From the NCBI GenBank assembly GCA_016401345.1, contig JAEACG010000004.1, forward strand, positions 248,001-312,000: DNA of 64,000 bases. Reading direction: 5' to 3'. Positions 8,019 through 15,983 of this stretch are shown piece after piece. Position 1 is the first letter of the stretch; each line of letters opens with the position of its first letter. Position numbers and translations under genes: made by a program. The notes under the pieces were generated by a model, which searched no databases, had not been told where the DNA came from, and saw nothing but the letters and a program-made list of their open reading frames with translations. The DNA is from Fictibacillus nanhaiensis (lineage in GTDB: Bacteria > Bacillota > Bacilli > Bacillales > Fictibacillaceae).

Positions 8019-8753
8019 ATGCGCTATAAACGAGTACTGATTAAATTAAGTGGTGGAGCTTTGGCTGGCCAACAAGGATCAGGTTTTGATCATCTTTCTT
8101 TAAACCATATTGCAAAAGAAGTGTTATCTGTTCTTGAAAAAGGTATTGAAGTAGCTATCGTTGTAGGTGGAGGTAATATTTTTAGAGGGAATTTAGCAGA
8201 GTATTGGGGAATTGAAAGAGTAGAAGCTGATCAGATCGGAACGCTAGGTACAGTCATCAATAGCTTGATGCTTCGAGGAGTCCTGAAAAGTAAGATAGAC
8301 CAAGAAGTAAGAGTCATGAGTTCTGTTCCGATTAGTGCTGTAGCGGAACCATATATTCGCTTAAGAGCGGTACATCACTTGAACAAAGGATATGTCGTCA
8401 TTTTTGCTGGAGGCAACGGTCAACCATACGTTACGACCGACTATCCCGCTGTTCAAAGAGCGCTAGAGATGAACTGTGATGCCATACTCTGTGCAAAGCA
8501 GGGAGTTGATGGTGTTTATGACAGCGATCCTAACCGGTTCAAACAAGCAAGGAAATATGCTACTTTGCATTATGACGAAGCCATAAGGAATAATTTAAAA
8601 GTGATGGATCAATCGGCGCTAATTCTTGCTCGTGATCATGGATTGCCGATCCACCTCTTTGATTTTAACCAAGAAGGATCATTTCTTAAAATCTGTAACG
8701 GTGAAGATGTAGGTACATTCATCAGTCACAACATAGAAACAGCTCTCGTATAA
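8019..8753 (+). CDS. Divergent UMP kinase (PyrH paralogue)
   Basis: 244 aa, amino acid kinase fold. UMP-kinase landmarks: KRVLIKLSGGALAG at the N-terminus (phosphate-binding Lys), VVGGGNIFRG, a changed DQIGTLGTVINSL where PyrH has the MGMLAT-type segment, FAGGNGQPYVTTD, and DAILCAKQGVDGVYDSDP. It would convert UMP to UDP in the cytoplasm. The usual pyrH lies between tsf and frr; this copy stands alone, so it is probably a second, specialised enzyme. RBS AAGGAGG 9 nt before ATG. Likely controlled by the leader-peptide attenuator directly upstream. Confidence 0.8.
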   Translation: MRYKRVLIKLSGGALAGQQGSGFDHLSLNHIAKEVLSVLEKGIEVAIVVGGGNIFRGNLAEYWGIERVEADQIGTLGTVINSLMLRGVLKSKIDQEVRVMSSVPISAVAEPYIRLRAVHHLNKGYVVIFAGGNGQPYVTTDYPAVQRALEMNCDAILCAKQGVDGVYDSDPNRFKQARKYATLHYDEAIRNNLKVMDQSALILARDHGLPIHLFDFNQEGSFLKICNGEDVGTFISHNIETALV

Positions 8754-8761
8754 ATACGTTT

Positions 8762-8905
8762 TTAAGTGCTGTTTTTAGTATTCACTGTTGCTTTTGAAAG
8801 TAGTTGATTTCCGTTGCAGATGCTCGCTTTCCACGAACGTTCGGTGGTCACAGTGAGCTTTCTCGTCGTATCCATGCGAGAAGCTTATCATGTTATAGGT
8901 TACAC
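8762..8905 (-). repeat. Interspersed palindromic repeat, copy 2 (degraded)
   Basis: Reverse complement matches the 3' half of the repeat at 15620-15790: AAAACAGC, CAACAGTGAATAC, AATCAACTACTTTC, then CGTGGAAAGCGAGCATCTGC. The outer hairpin half is much diverged after 8870. Confidence 0.65.
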
Positions 8906-8986
8906 ATCTTCAAATTCAACCAACTTACGAATGAAGTGAATAATAAAAGCAAATGATGCTTTATTAGTTAATAAATGCGACTTTCA

Positions 8987-9020
8987 CAAAGCATTCCTGT
9001 CACTGGCTGGAATGCTTTTT
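8987..9020 (+). terminator. Terminator after pyrH-like gene
   Basis: AAAGCATTCC (8987-8996) pairs with GGAATGCTTTTTT (9008-9020). Confidence 0.75.
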
Positions 9021-9078
9021 TGTATATTTCGACTCACCTCATCTCATATTAAGAAGTAGAAAAGAGGTGTGAGACGTT

Positions 9079-10602
9079 ATGATGAAATGGTTAAAAAAGA
9101 AGCCGAAAGAGCAGAGCCACACGATTGATCTTTCTGATAATACTTATAGTGACATTAAAGAACTAGTGGATAATGCCAAGGAGTCTGCTGATTTTATCCA
9201 TTATCCTCAAAAGACGGTTCATCACAATATTTATATTTCTTATTATAAAGCGATGATTGATGGAGAATTGCTTCATCGAGACCTACTGCCTTACTTAATA
9301 CACAGCAAAGATTTTAGGAACATCAAAGACTTAAAAGATATCCTGCCGATCGAGAGCGTTACGATCACAGTTGATGTAAAAGAGATTCAAAACAAGCTGT
9401 TACGTGGCTTTATAGTTGTTCAACTCGGTGAATATGACGAAGAATGTGCCGTCATCCGTGCAGAGAACTTTTCGACAAATCGTCCAGTATCTGTTTCAGA
9501 AATTGAGTTCTCTGTTATTGGACCGAAAGAAGCTTTTATCGAGAACTTAGATAGCAATCTTTATTTGATCAGAAGAAGATTGCCTGTTCCAGAACTTCGA
9601 TTTAAGGAAGTCGTACTCGGAAAGTTTTCTAAGACACGTGTTATCATCGCATATTTAGAAGGCGTTGCTGATAAAGAAAACCTGAACACCGTCATGCAGC
9701 GAATAAAGGATATTGAACTAGAAGTTATTCCGGATAGCTCCTACTTAGAGCAAATCATTTCAGATAATACGAAATCAGTGTTTCCGCAGCTTATAACAAC
9801 GGAACGACCTGACAGGGTTGTGTCCATGTTAAATTATGGACAAATTGCGATTCTCTCTGAAGGTTCACCTCAAGCCCTTCTCGGACCAACGGGCATCTCG
9901 GAATATTTTGCATCACCAGAAGATTATTATTTGACTTGGCTCTTAGGATCACTGTTCCGTTTTATACGATTTATTTCTGTTATTTTTTCCACCTTTGCAA
10001 CACCGCTTTATGTGGCCGTTCTAACTTATCACTATCAGATGATTCCTAAAGATCTACTAGCACCATTAATTTCGTCACGAGTGAACATTCCGTTTCCGCC
10101 TATATTAGAAGTATTGTTTTTAGAGTTGACGATTGAACTGTTGAGGGAAGCGGGAGCTCGTCTTCCTACGAAAGTTGGTCAAACACTCGGGATCGTTGGA
10201 GGTATCGTAATCGGACAGGCGTCTGTAGAAGCGGGATTAACGAGTAATATTCTCTTGATCATCGTATCACTATCAGCACTAGCTTCGTTTACAACACCGA
10301 TCTATAAAATGGCAAATACGATTCGAATCCTTCGTTTTCCTTTTATCTTTTTTGCGGCACTTTGGGGCGGGGTGGGTATCGTACTTGCTATGTCTTTTAT
10401 TTTAGTCCATCTTTTGCGACTTGAGTCATTAGGCAGACCTTATCTACAACCGATCTATCCTCCGCGTTTATTAGATATGACGGATACGATTTTCAGACTT
10501 CCATACAACCGACTGTTAAAACGCCCCATCTCATTAGGCACTAATCTGCCATCCAAAGATAAGGTTAAAGAAATGAGAAAGAAAAAGGATATCGACGAAT
10601 GA
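9079..10602 (+). CDS. Spore germination protein, GerA/GerAA family (A subunit)
   Basis: 507 aa, close to the family norm. A hydrophilic N-terminal region (1-285) with the conserved segment LPIESVTI and DNTKSVFPQL…TERPDRVVSMLNYGQIAIL is followed by several membrane helices (about 295-455) containing PLISSRVNIPFPPILEVLF and EAGARLPTKVGQTLGIVGG, all typical of GerA A subunits. It sits in the inner membrane of the spore and takes part in sensing nutrients. Its stop overlaps the C-subunit start in ATGA. Normal receptors are A-B-C; here B is missing between A and C and is not found downstream. Confidence 0.93.
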   Translation: MMKWLKKKPKEQSHTIDLSDNTYSDIKELVDNAKESADFIHYPQKTVHHNIYISYYKAMIDGELLHRDLLPYLIHSKDFRNIKDLKDILPIESVTITVDVKEIQNKLLRGFIVVQLGEYDEECAVIRAENFSTNRPVSVSEIEFSVIGPKEAFIENLDSNLYLIRRRLPVPELRFKEVVLGKFSKTRVIIAYLEGVADKENLNTVMQRIKDIELEVIPDSSYLEQIISDNTKSVFPQLITTERPDRVVSMLNYGQIAILSEGSPQALLGPTGISEYFASPEDYYLTWLLGSLFRFIRFISVIFSTFATPLYVAVLTYHYQMIPKDLLAPLISSRVNIPFPPILEVLFLELTIELLREAGARLPTKVGQTLGIVGGIVIGQASVEAGLTSNILLIIVSLSALASFTTPIYKMANTIRILRFPFIFFAALWGGVGIVLAMSFILVHLLRLESLGRPYLQPIYPPRLLDMTDTIFRLPYNRLLKRPISLGTNLPSKDKVKEMRKKKDIDE

Positions 10603-11687
10603 AAAAATATTACAGACTGTTCCTCCTTTCTCTTATTTTTATATTGGCAGGATGTGTGCCTAAAGAGATCATTGATGAAGTGCAGCTTATACATGCCATT
10701 GGTTTTGATAAGAAACCAGATGAAAGTATTCAAGGAACGATCACTTATCCTGTGTTTAATATGGATGGAAATGTTCGAGTTGAAACATTAACAGCAGTCT
10801 CTCATACGAGTCGATTTATTCGATCTAAACTCAATACACAATCACCTAAAACACTCACAACAGGACAATTGCGTGTTGTTCTTTTCAATGATCGTTTTGC
10901 CGAAAAAGGAATATTGGAGATCGTGAATTCACTTTATCGAGACCCTAATGTAGGGAATCGCCTTTTTCTGACTGTTGTAAATGGTAACACGAATGAACTT
11001 TTAACAACGAAGTATACCGCTTCTGCTCTTCCGTCTATGTATTTAGCAGATTTGCTCGATCAGAATATTAAGAGTGAGAATTTACCCAAAACGAATTTGC
11101 ATGTGTTTCTTTATAGCTATTACGGTGAAGGAATGGACCCTTTCTTACCGATCGTAAAAACGCACAAAAAATCAATTCAGCTTGAAGGTGTAGCTCTATT
11201 TAAAGGAGATAAATACGTAGGAAAACTAAATCACATGCAATCTTTTGCATTTAAAGTTCTTCTGGATGGCTCAAAGTCAGGTAACTATGAGGTGGAGATT
11301 GAAAAAGAAAAAAGGAAGGGCCATGCTGTTATCCGTAACATTAAAGGAACGACAACCTATACACTAAAAAAAGTGAATGGTATCCCTCAATTTAATATAA
11401 AGATGAAGATTCTTGGTGAGATTCATGAGTATCCACATTGGTTGAACCTTGAGGAGCCAGCGAACATCGCTCTCGTTGAAAAGACATTGACGAAACAATT
11501 ACAACGAGAAGCGCAGGGAGTCGTTAAAAAGTTTCAAAAATTAAAAGTAGATCCTCTTGGTCTAGGGGATCAAGTGAGAAGGCGTGAAAAAGGTTGGGAT
11601 TATAAAGTATTTCAGAAGCAATATCCTTCTATGAAAATCAATGTATCAACTGAAGTAGAGATTGTAGAGTCTGGGGTTATCGAATAG
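10599..11687 (+). CDS. Ger(x)C family germination lipoprotein (C subunit)
   Basis: 362 aa. Signal peptide with lipobox ILAGC (Cys19), then the Ger(x)C domain beginning EVQLIHAIGFDKKPDESI and ending in the LTKQLQREAQGVVKKFQKLKVDPLGLGDQVRR segment common in GerAC proteins. Anchored by lipid to the outer face of the spore inner membrane and needed for receptor function. Translationally coupled to the A subunit by a 4-bp overlap. Confidence 0.92.
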   Translation: MKKYYRLFLLSLIFILAGCVPKEIIDEVQLIHAIGFDKKPDESIQGTITYPVFNMDGNVRVETLTAVSHTSRFIRSKLNTQSPKTLTTGQLRVVLFNDRFAEKGILEIVNSLYRDPNVGNRLFLTVVNGNTNELLTTKYTASALPSMYLADLLDQNIKSENLPKTNLHVFLYSYYGEGMDPFLPIVKTHKKSIQLEGVALFKGDKYVGKLNHMQSFAFKVLLDGSKSGNYEVEIEKEKRKGHAVIRNIKGTTTYTLKKVNGIPQFNIKMKILGEIHEYPHWLNLEEPANIALVEKTLTKQLQREAQGVVKKFQKLKVDPLGLGDQVRRREKGWDYKVFQKQYPSMKINVSTEVEIVESGVIE

Positions 11688-11697
11688 TGTATCTTAG

Positions 11698-11732
11698 CAG
11701 CTTTTCATTCGTTATGGAAAGCTGTTTCTTTG
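11698..11732 (+). terminator. Terminator after ger pair
   Basis: CAGCTTT (11698-11704) with AAAGCTG (11718-11724), followed by a T-rich tract. Confidence 0.65.
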
Positions 11733-11825
11733 TATTCTTCTTTCTGCGGACAAAAAAATAAATCAATCGCGAATATTTATATGGTTATTCCTTTATAGGA
11801 TAACGAGTTAAAGGGGGCAATTGAT

Positions 11826-12710
11826 TTGAGTACAACAGATGAGAAAATTAAAATTAGGAACCATTGGTTTAAAATTATTTTAATCAGTCTACTATCATTA
11901 GTGTTTATGTACAAGTTAGTGATCACTGAATTTACGTTTCATTTTTCTGACTTGCTTGCATTCCTTGTAGCAGTTTTTGCGATAGGGATCTGCAGTATGT
12001 TTTATGTAAAAGTAAATGAAGCACTCATGGCTTTTGTATCTGCCGGGAAGTCAGTGATACCGATAGCTAACAAAAATAAGATTGAGCCAGAAACGCATGA
12101 AGAGAGCATAGAGGAAGAATACATAGAAGCTGATCAGGTCATATTAACGGAATCTGAGGAAGAAGAACTTGTGCGCGAATTATTATCTCAAGAAGAGCAG
12201 ATTAAGCGAATGAAGCAAGTTCAGAATGAAGTTAAGAACCGCTTAGTAACAGAAGACCTTCATGAAGAAGATAAAAAAGATTACATAGACTATTTGCTGC
12301 AAAAAGAAAAAGAAATCATGTTAGCAAAACAAGAGATTATCCGAATTACTTCATTATTAGAACCTCTAGAAGAATCTGCAGATGAAGAAGACTTCGAACA
12401 AGAATATGTTGAAGAAGAATACTTAGATGAAGAAGCTACTCAGACTGGAAACGCCAAAGATATTGTGCAGTTATTAGGAAAAGAGTTTGTATTAAATGCA
12501 AGTTTAGAGCAGTTCAATCACAAGATGAGAGAGATACAACACTCCATCACGATTGAAACGGCCAATCAATTAAAAGAAGAAGGACTCATTGATCCATATT
12601 TCAACGTCACGCGTAAAGGGTTGAAAGAGTTTAGACGTGCTGCAAGAAAGTTCAGCTATGGTGATGGAGTCAAATTCTTATCCAAAGTCGTGCAGCGAGG
12701 AAATCGATAA
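11826..12710 (+). CDS. Membrane-anchored acidic coiled-coil protein, unknown function
   Basis: 294 aa, not recognised. Two membrane segments near the N-terminus (about 15-33 and 40-62), then a strongly acidic, Glu-rich stretch (85-215) with heptad-like ESEEEELVRELLSQEEQIKRMKQV, predicted coiled coil, and a compact C-terminal part (215-294) that turns basic (KGLKEFRRAARKFSYGDGVKFL). The topology suggests the long soluble part lies in the cytoplasm. TTG start at 11826 is supported by AAGGGGG 8 nt upstream. Its position after the germination genes may be coincidence because a terminator separates them. Confidence 0.7.
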   Translation: MSTTDEKIKIRNHWFKIILISLLSLVFMYKLVITEFTFHFSDLLAFLVAVFAIGICSMFYVKVNEALMAFVSAGKSVIPIANKNKIEPETHEESIEEEYIEADQVILTESEEEELVRELLSQEEQIKRMKQVQNEVKNRLVTEDLHEEDKKDYIDYLLQKEKEIMLAKQEIIRITSLLEPLEESADEEDFEQEYVEEEYLDEEATQTGNAKDIVQLLGKEFVLNASLEQFNHKMREIQHSITIETANQLKEEGLIDPYFNVTRKGLKEFRRAARKFSYGDGVKFLSKVVQRGNR

Positions 12711-12717
12711 CTTCATT

Positions 12718-12764
12718 AAAAAGCTAATAGAGGCGCGGAAAGCGCTCACCTGTTAGCTTTTTTT
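12718..12764 (+). terminator. Terminator after coiled-coil protein gene
   Basis: AAAAGCTAA with TTAGCTTTTTTT enclosing an inner GGCGC/GCGC hairpin. Confidence 0.8.
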
Positions 12765-12863
12765 ATTTAATAGGAGATTTCATTTTATTGTCATTCTTAA
12801 TTTTTGTTCCTTTCCGATTCCCTGATACAATAAGCATAGATTGTTGTGAAGGAGTTCAATTTT

Positions 12864-13949
12864 ATGTTTATTGTCGCTAAAGCCATGTTATATGTTTGTT
12901 TTGCCTTATTAATAGGCGCGTTTATTCTATATTCAGTTCCTCGAGGAAATCGTCCGGAAATCTATATTTCAAAAAAGCTTATCCTACTTTTAATTGCTTT
13001 AACCCCTTTGTTTGGAATTGGAGAGCTTATTAGGCTTACGATGCATCTTGGAGAGGATTTCGGATATTGGTTGACGTTTCAGAACATCGTTTTTAGTTTT
13101 GAAGTAGGAAAGGGTTGGCTTTTCTTAACCGGTATTTCCGTGTTATTGTTTTTTATGGTTTTATTTAATGATATTAAAGAAGATCGATTCTTTGCCGGAT
13201 TAGCCGTCTTTTTGATAGCGGGGATGGGAGTTTCCGTTGGATATGCGAGTCATGCAGCAAGTTTAGAATCGTTAGGTTTCTTGGCTCACTCTTTACATTT
13301 TATAGCTGTGATCACATGGTCGGGGGTTCTACTCGTAACCGGATATTTCAGCAAAGGAGAAGGACCCAGCCTGTCCTTTTATAAATGGTTCACGCCATTG
13401 GCTGTTGCCTGTTTAGCAACCGTGATCGGTGCTGGATTGTGGTTGATGAACTATATTGTTCCTGAATATGTGAACAGCTACTTGTTGGACTACGGCCAAG
13501 CACTGTTGATCAAACACATTCTATTGTTTATCATCGTTATTTATAGTCTCATGAACGGAATATGGTTAAAAAAGAGATTAGATCATGGAAAAAGTGGATT
13601 ATCACTTAACAAATGGATTAAAGCAGAAGGAATTTTATTGTTTTCTGCATTTGTAGCAACAGCGTTAATGACTCAGCAAACACCACCTCATGATGTAGCA
13701 GATACGTTAAAGATGGAGGATCCATCTAAGCTGTTTACTTTTTCTACTGGTTTAATTCCAGGAGATAATCCGATGCTGTCATTCAGCTTCTCGATGATGA
13801 GTCTCGTCTGGCTAGCATTTGCTATAGTACTTGTATTATCTATACTTGCCACGATAAAGCGAAACAAAAGTATGATACTTGCAGTAGTCGCTTCAGTGTT
13901 GGCAGCGATGGCGATTTATTTAGCCATCATGTCTTCTGTATCACTATAA
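12864..13949 (+). CDS. CopD-domain copper resistance membrane protein
   Basis: About 361 aa with eight or more membrane helices. It has the family pattern EVGKGWLFLTG, VGYASHAASLESLGFLAHSLHFIAVITWSGVLL (paired His residues in a membrane helix, likely copper ligands) and YGQALLIKHILLFI. A paralogue with the same motifs in the same order is at 61601-62662. Here there is no CopC partner next to it. The upstream GTG at 12846 overlaps the AAGGAG sequence, so ATG 12864 is the start. Probable role: copper handling or import at the cytoplasmic membrane. Confidence 0.85.
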   Translation: MFIVAKAMLYVCFALLIGAFILYSVPRGNRPEIYISKKLILLLIALTPLFGIGELIRLTMHLGEDFGYWLTFQNIVFSFEVGKGWLFLTGISVLLFFMVLFNDIKEDRFFAGLAVFLIAGMGVSVGYASHAASLESLGFLAHSLHFIAVITWSGVLLVTGYFSKGEGPSLSFYKWFTPLAVACLATVIGAGLWLMNYIVPEYVNSYLLDYGQALLIKHILLFIIVIYSLMNGIWLKKRLDHGKSGLSLNKWIKAEGILLFSAFVATALMTQQTPPHDVADTLKMEDPSKLFTFSTGLIPGDNPMLSFSFSMMSLVWLAFAIVLVLSILATIKRNKSMILAVVASVLAAMAIYLAIMSSVSL

Positions 13950-13983
13950 GAAATGTTTTGATGATTCTAGGGGGTAGTTAGCC

Positions 13984-14232
13984 ATGGATGATAAATTACA
14001 ACAACAGTTGGATGGTCTAATGGAGAAATATGCTGAGCTTCTCATAGGAAGTTCAGATCCAAAACATATAGAGATGGTGAAATCGTATGCTTTATATTCA
14101 TTCATCGCAAAAAGTATGCCTCCATTAGTAAAGCATTGGAATGAAGAATATCCAGATGCCAAGGAAGCAATGAAAAATCTGGTTCATGAGATTAAAGAAT
14201 TGAACGAAAAGCACCGAAATGAACAGAAATAA
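13984..14232 (+). CDS. yusU: YusU-like small protein (DUF2573)
   Basis: 82 aa, soluble and helical (MDDKLQQQLDGLMEKYAELLIGSS…). Size and sequence resemble YusU of B. subtilis, whose gene is also in the yus region. AGGGGG lies 9 nt before ATG. It follows the CopD gene by 34 nt and may be cotranscribed. No function known. Confidence 0.65.
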   Translation: MDDKLQQQLDGLMEKYAELLIGSSDPKHIEMVKSYALYSFIAKSMPPLVKHWNEEYPDAKEAMKNLVHEIKELNEKHRNEQK

Positions 14233-14249
14233 ATAAGATATAACACAGA

Positions 14250-14275
14250 GGCAGTCATATAGACTGTCTTTTCTT
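14250..14275 (+). terminator. Terminator after yusU-like gene
   Basis: GGCAGTC-ATATA-GACTGTC (one G-U pair), followed by TTTTCTTTT. Confidence 0.6.
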
Positions 14276-14310
14276 TTGCATGCCATTCTTTTTCTGATAC
14301 TATCAGTGAT

Positions 14311-14460
14311 ATGAAGGTAGTTTCGGGTGGTGAGAGTACGTTTACAGGTGAAACGAAAGATGTTGGAGGTGAAACTCATTCATTTACCGGCGAACGTGTA
14401 AGAAATATAAAAACACGTACCGTAAACATAAGTTTAACCGCATCAGTAATACATGCTTAA
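14311..14460 (+). CDS. Candidate small ORF with internal repeat (49 aa)
   Basis: ATG at 14311, TAA at 14458-14460. The product contains GGESTFTGE and, 12 codons later, GGETHSFTGE; the two DNA copies differ mostly at third codon positions. No good Shine-Dalgarno is seen (TCAGTGAT upstream), so this may be a gene remnant. It lies in the otherwise empty stretch between the YusU-like gene and proline dehydrogenase. Confidence 0.3.
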   Translation: MKVVSGGESTFTGETKDVGGETHSFTGERVRNIKTRTVNISLTASVIHA

Positions 14461-14601
14461 AACTTCTTTTCACAAAAATATTTTTAATATTGCAAAATCG
14501 ACAATATTCGCAAAAAAAATGATATATTTAAAGCGGTTACAACATAGAAAGAATTTAACCAATCTTATTTAATATTTTAAGGGTACTAGGGGGTAATTGG
14601 A

Positions 14602-15519
14602 TTGGAACAACTTATGCGCAATTTTTTCTTATTTCTTGCTAAAAATAAATCGTTAACCAACCTTGCTAAAAGATACGGTCTACGTTTCGGAGCAGGTCGC
14701 TTTGTGGCAGGTGCAACACTTGATAGTTCTATTTCTGCTATCAAGCGTTTGAACGAAAAGGGAATGCCTGTTACGATCGATCATCTTGGTGAGTTTGTTG
14801 ATAACGAACGCGAAGCAGCCGAAATGACACAGCATTGTATAGATGCAATAAAAGCTATCAGTAAGGAAAAGCTGGATTCCCAGCTTTCTTTAAAAATGAC
14901 TTCCATGGGGCTAGATATTAGTGACGAACTAGTGTTGAGCAACATGAGAAAGATAATGGATGCAGCAACAAAACATAACGTTTTCATTACGATTGATATG
15001 GAAGACTATTCTCGTTGCGAAAAAACGCTTGAAATCTTCAAGATGCTAAAAAGTGAATATGATAACATTTCAACAGTTATCCAAGCTTATTTGTATCGCT
15101 CACTTGAGGATGTTCAAACGTTAGACGAATACCATCCAAACTTGCGATTAGTAAAAGGCGCTTACAAAGAACCGCAAACTGTCGCATACCCTGAAAAGAG
15201 CGATGTTGATAATAACTTTAAAAAGCTGATCGAAACTCATCTTTTAAACGGAAACTATACCGCGATTGCAACACATGATGATGAGATCATCCAATATACA
15301 AAAGACTTGGTTGAAAAACACAACATCCCATATGATCAATTTGAGTTTCAAATGTTGTACGGAATTCGTGTAGAGCGACAAGACCAACTGATGCAAGAAG
15401 GCTACAAGATGCGAATCTATGTACCATACGGAAACGACTGGTACGGTTACTTTATGAGACGTCTTGCTGAACGTCCGGCAAACGTTGTGTTCGTATTAAA
15501 AGGTGTGTTTGGAAAATAA
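14602..15519 (+). CDS. fadM: Proline dehydrogenase (YusM-like)
   Basis: 305 aa. Proline dehydrogenase TIM barrel: conserved FITIDMEDYSRCEKTLEIF, LRLVKGAYKEPQTVAYPEKSDVD and C-terminal FQMLYGIRVERQDQL…VYVPYG-like segment (here RIYVPYGNDWYGYFMRRLAERPANV). Oxidises proline to pyrroline-5-carboxylate with FAD and passes electrons to the quinone pool. TTG start at 14602 has AGGGGG 8 nt upstream. In B. subtilis the equivalent gene yusM/fadM is next to fadN, as here, but in this window a terminator and a repeat separate them. Confidence 0.9.
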   Translation: MEQLMRNFFLFLAKNKSLTNLAKRYGLRFGAGRFVAGATLDSSISAIKRLNEKGMPVTIDHLGEFVDNEREAAEMTQHCIDAIKAISKEKLDSQLSLKMTSMGLDISDELVLSNMRKIMDAATKHNVFITIDMEDYSRCEKTLEIFKMLKSEYDNISTVIQAYLYRSLEDVQTLDEYHPNLRLVKGAYKEPQTVAYPEKSDVDNNFKKLIETHLLNGNYTAIATHDDEIIQYTKDLVEKHNIPYDQFEFQMLYGIRVERQDQLMQEGYKMRIYVPYGNDWYGYFMRRLAERPANVVFVLKGVFGK

Positions 15520-15531
15520 ATAGTAGTAATC

Positions 15532-15570
15532 AAGAGGAGTCTGTCTTAAACACAGGCTCCTCTTATTTTA
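15532..15570 (+). terminator. Terminator after proline dehydrogenase
   Basis: AAGAGGAGTCTGT pairs with ACAGGCTCCTCTT, followed by ATTTTATT. Confidence 0.85.
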
Positions 15571-15619
15571 TTCATGCTGTTTTCTAAGGATTGTTGCTTC
15601 TAATCTTTTTCTTCTTTGT

Positions 15620-15790
15620 CTGTTGATTGGAGTGGAAGATGCGAGACTCTCGGCTAGAACGAGTGAGCAGGTGAGACACTTACCCGCGCGAAGCGCGAAG
15701 TGGCTTACCGCTCGCCCCGCGGAAAGCGAGCATCTTAGAACGGAAAATCAACTTCTTTCAAAAGCAACAATGAATACGAAAACAGCCTTA
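15620..15790 (+). repeat. Interspersed palindromic repeat, copy 3 (best preserved)
   Basis: Starts around GATTGGAGTGGAAGATGCG and ends at AAAACAGCCTTATTA. The centre folds into a long hairpin: GAGCAGGTGAG…CACTT-CGCGC-GAA-GCGCG-AAGTG…CTTACCGCTC. The CCGCGGAAAGCGAGCATCT block follows. Shares its 5' and 3' edges with the copy at 4061-4226. Confidence 0.85.
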
Positions 15791-15946
15791 TTAAAAGACA
15801 TCAAATACACTAGAAAAACTATAGGCAACCTTCCTGCATAAGATATAAATGAAAGTTTAGAAAAGAAAAAAACCTCTACTATTGCTAAAATTCAGAATAT
15901 ATTTTATATTGGATATAGGGTAACAAATTTTTTTATGGAGAAAAAA

Positions 15947-15964
15947 TGAATGAGTATTCATTCA
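15947..15964 (+). promoter_or_regulatory. FadR operator upstream of fadNAE
   Basis: TGAATGAGTATTCATTCA, an exact fit to the B. subtilis FadR consensus TGAATGANTANTNATTCA. It is 19 bp before the fadN start codon, so bound FadR would block the operon, with relief by long-chain acyl-CoA. Confidence 0.92.
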
Positions 15965-15983
15965 ATAAAGGAGGAAGACCATC

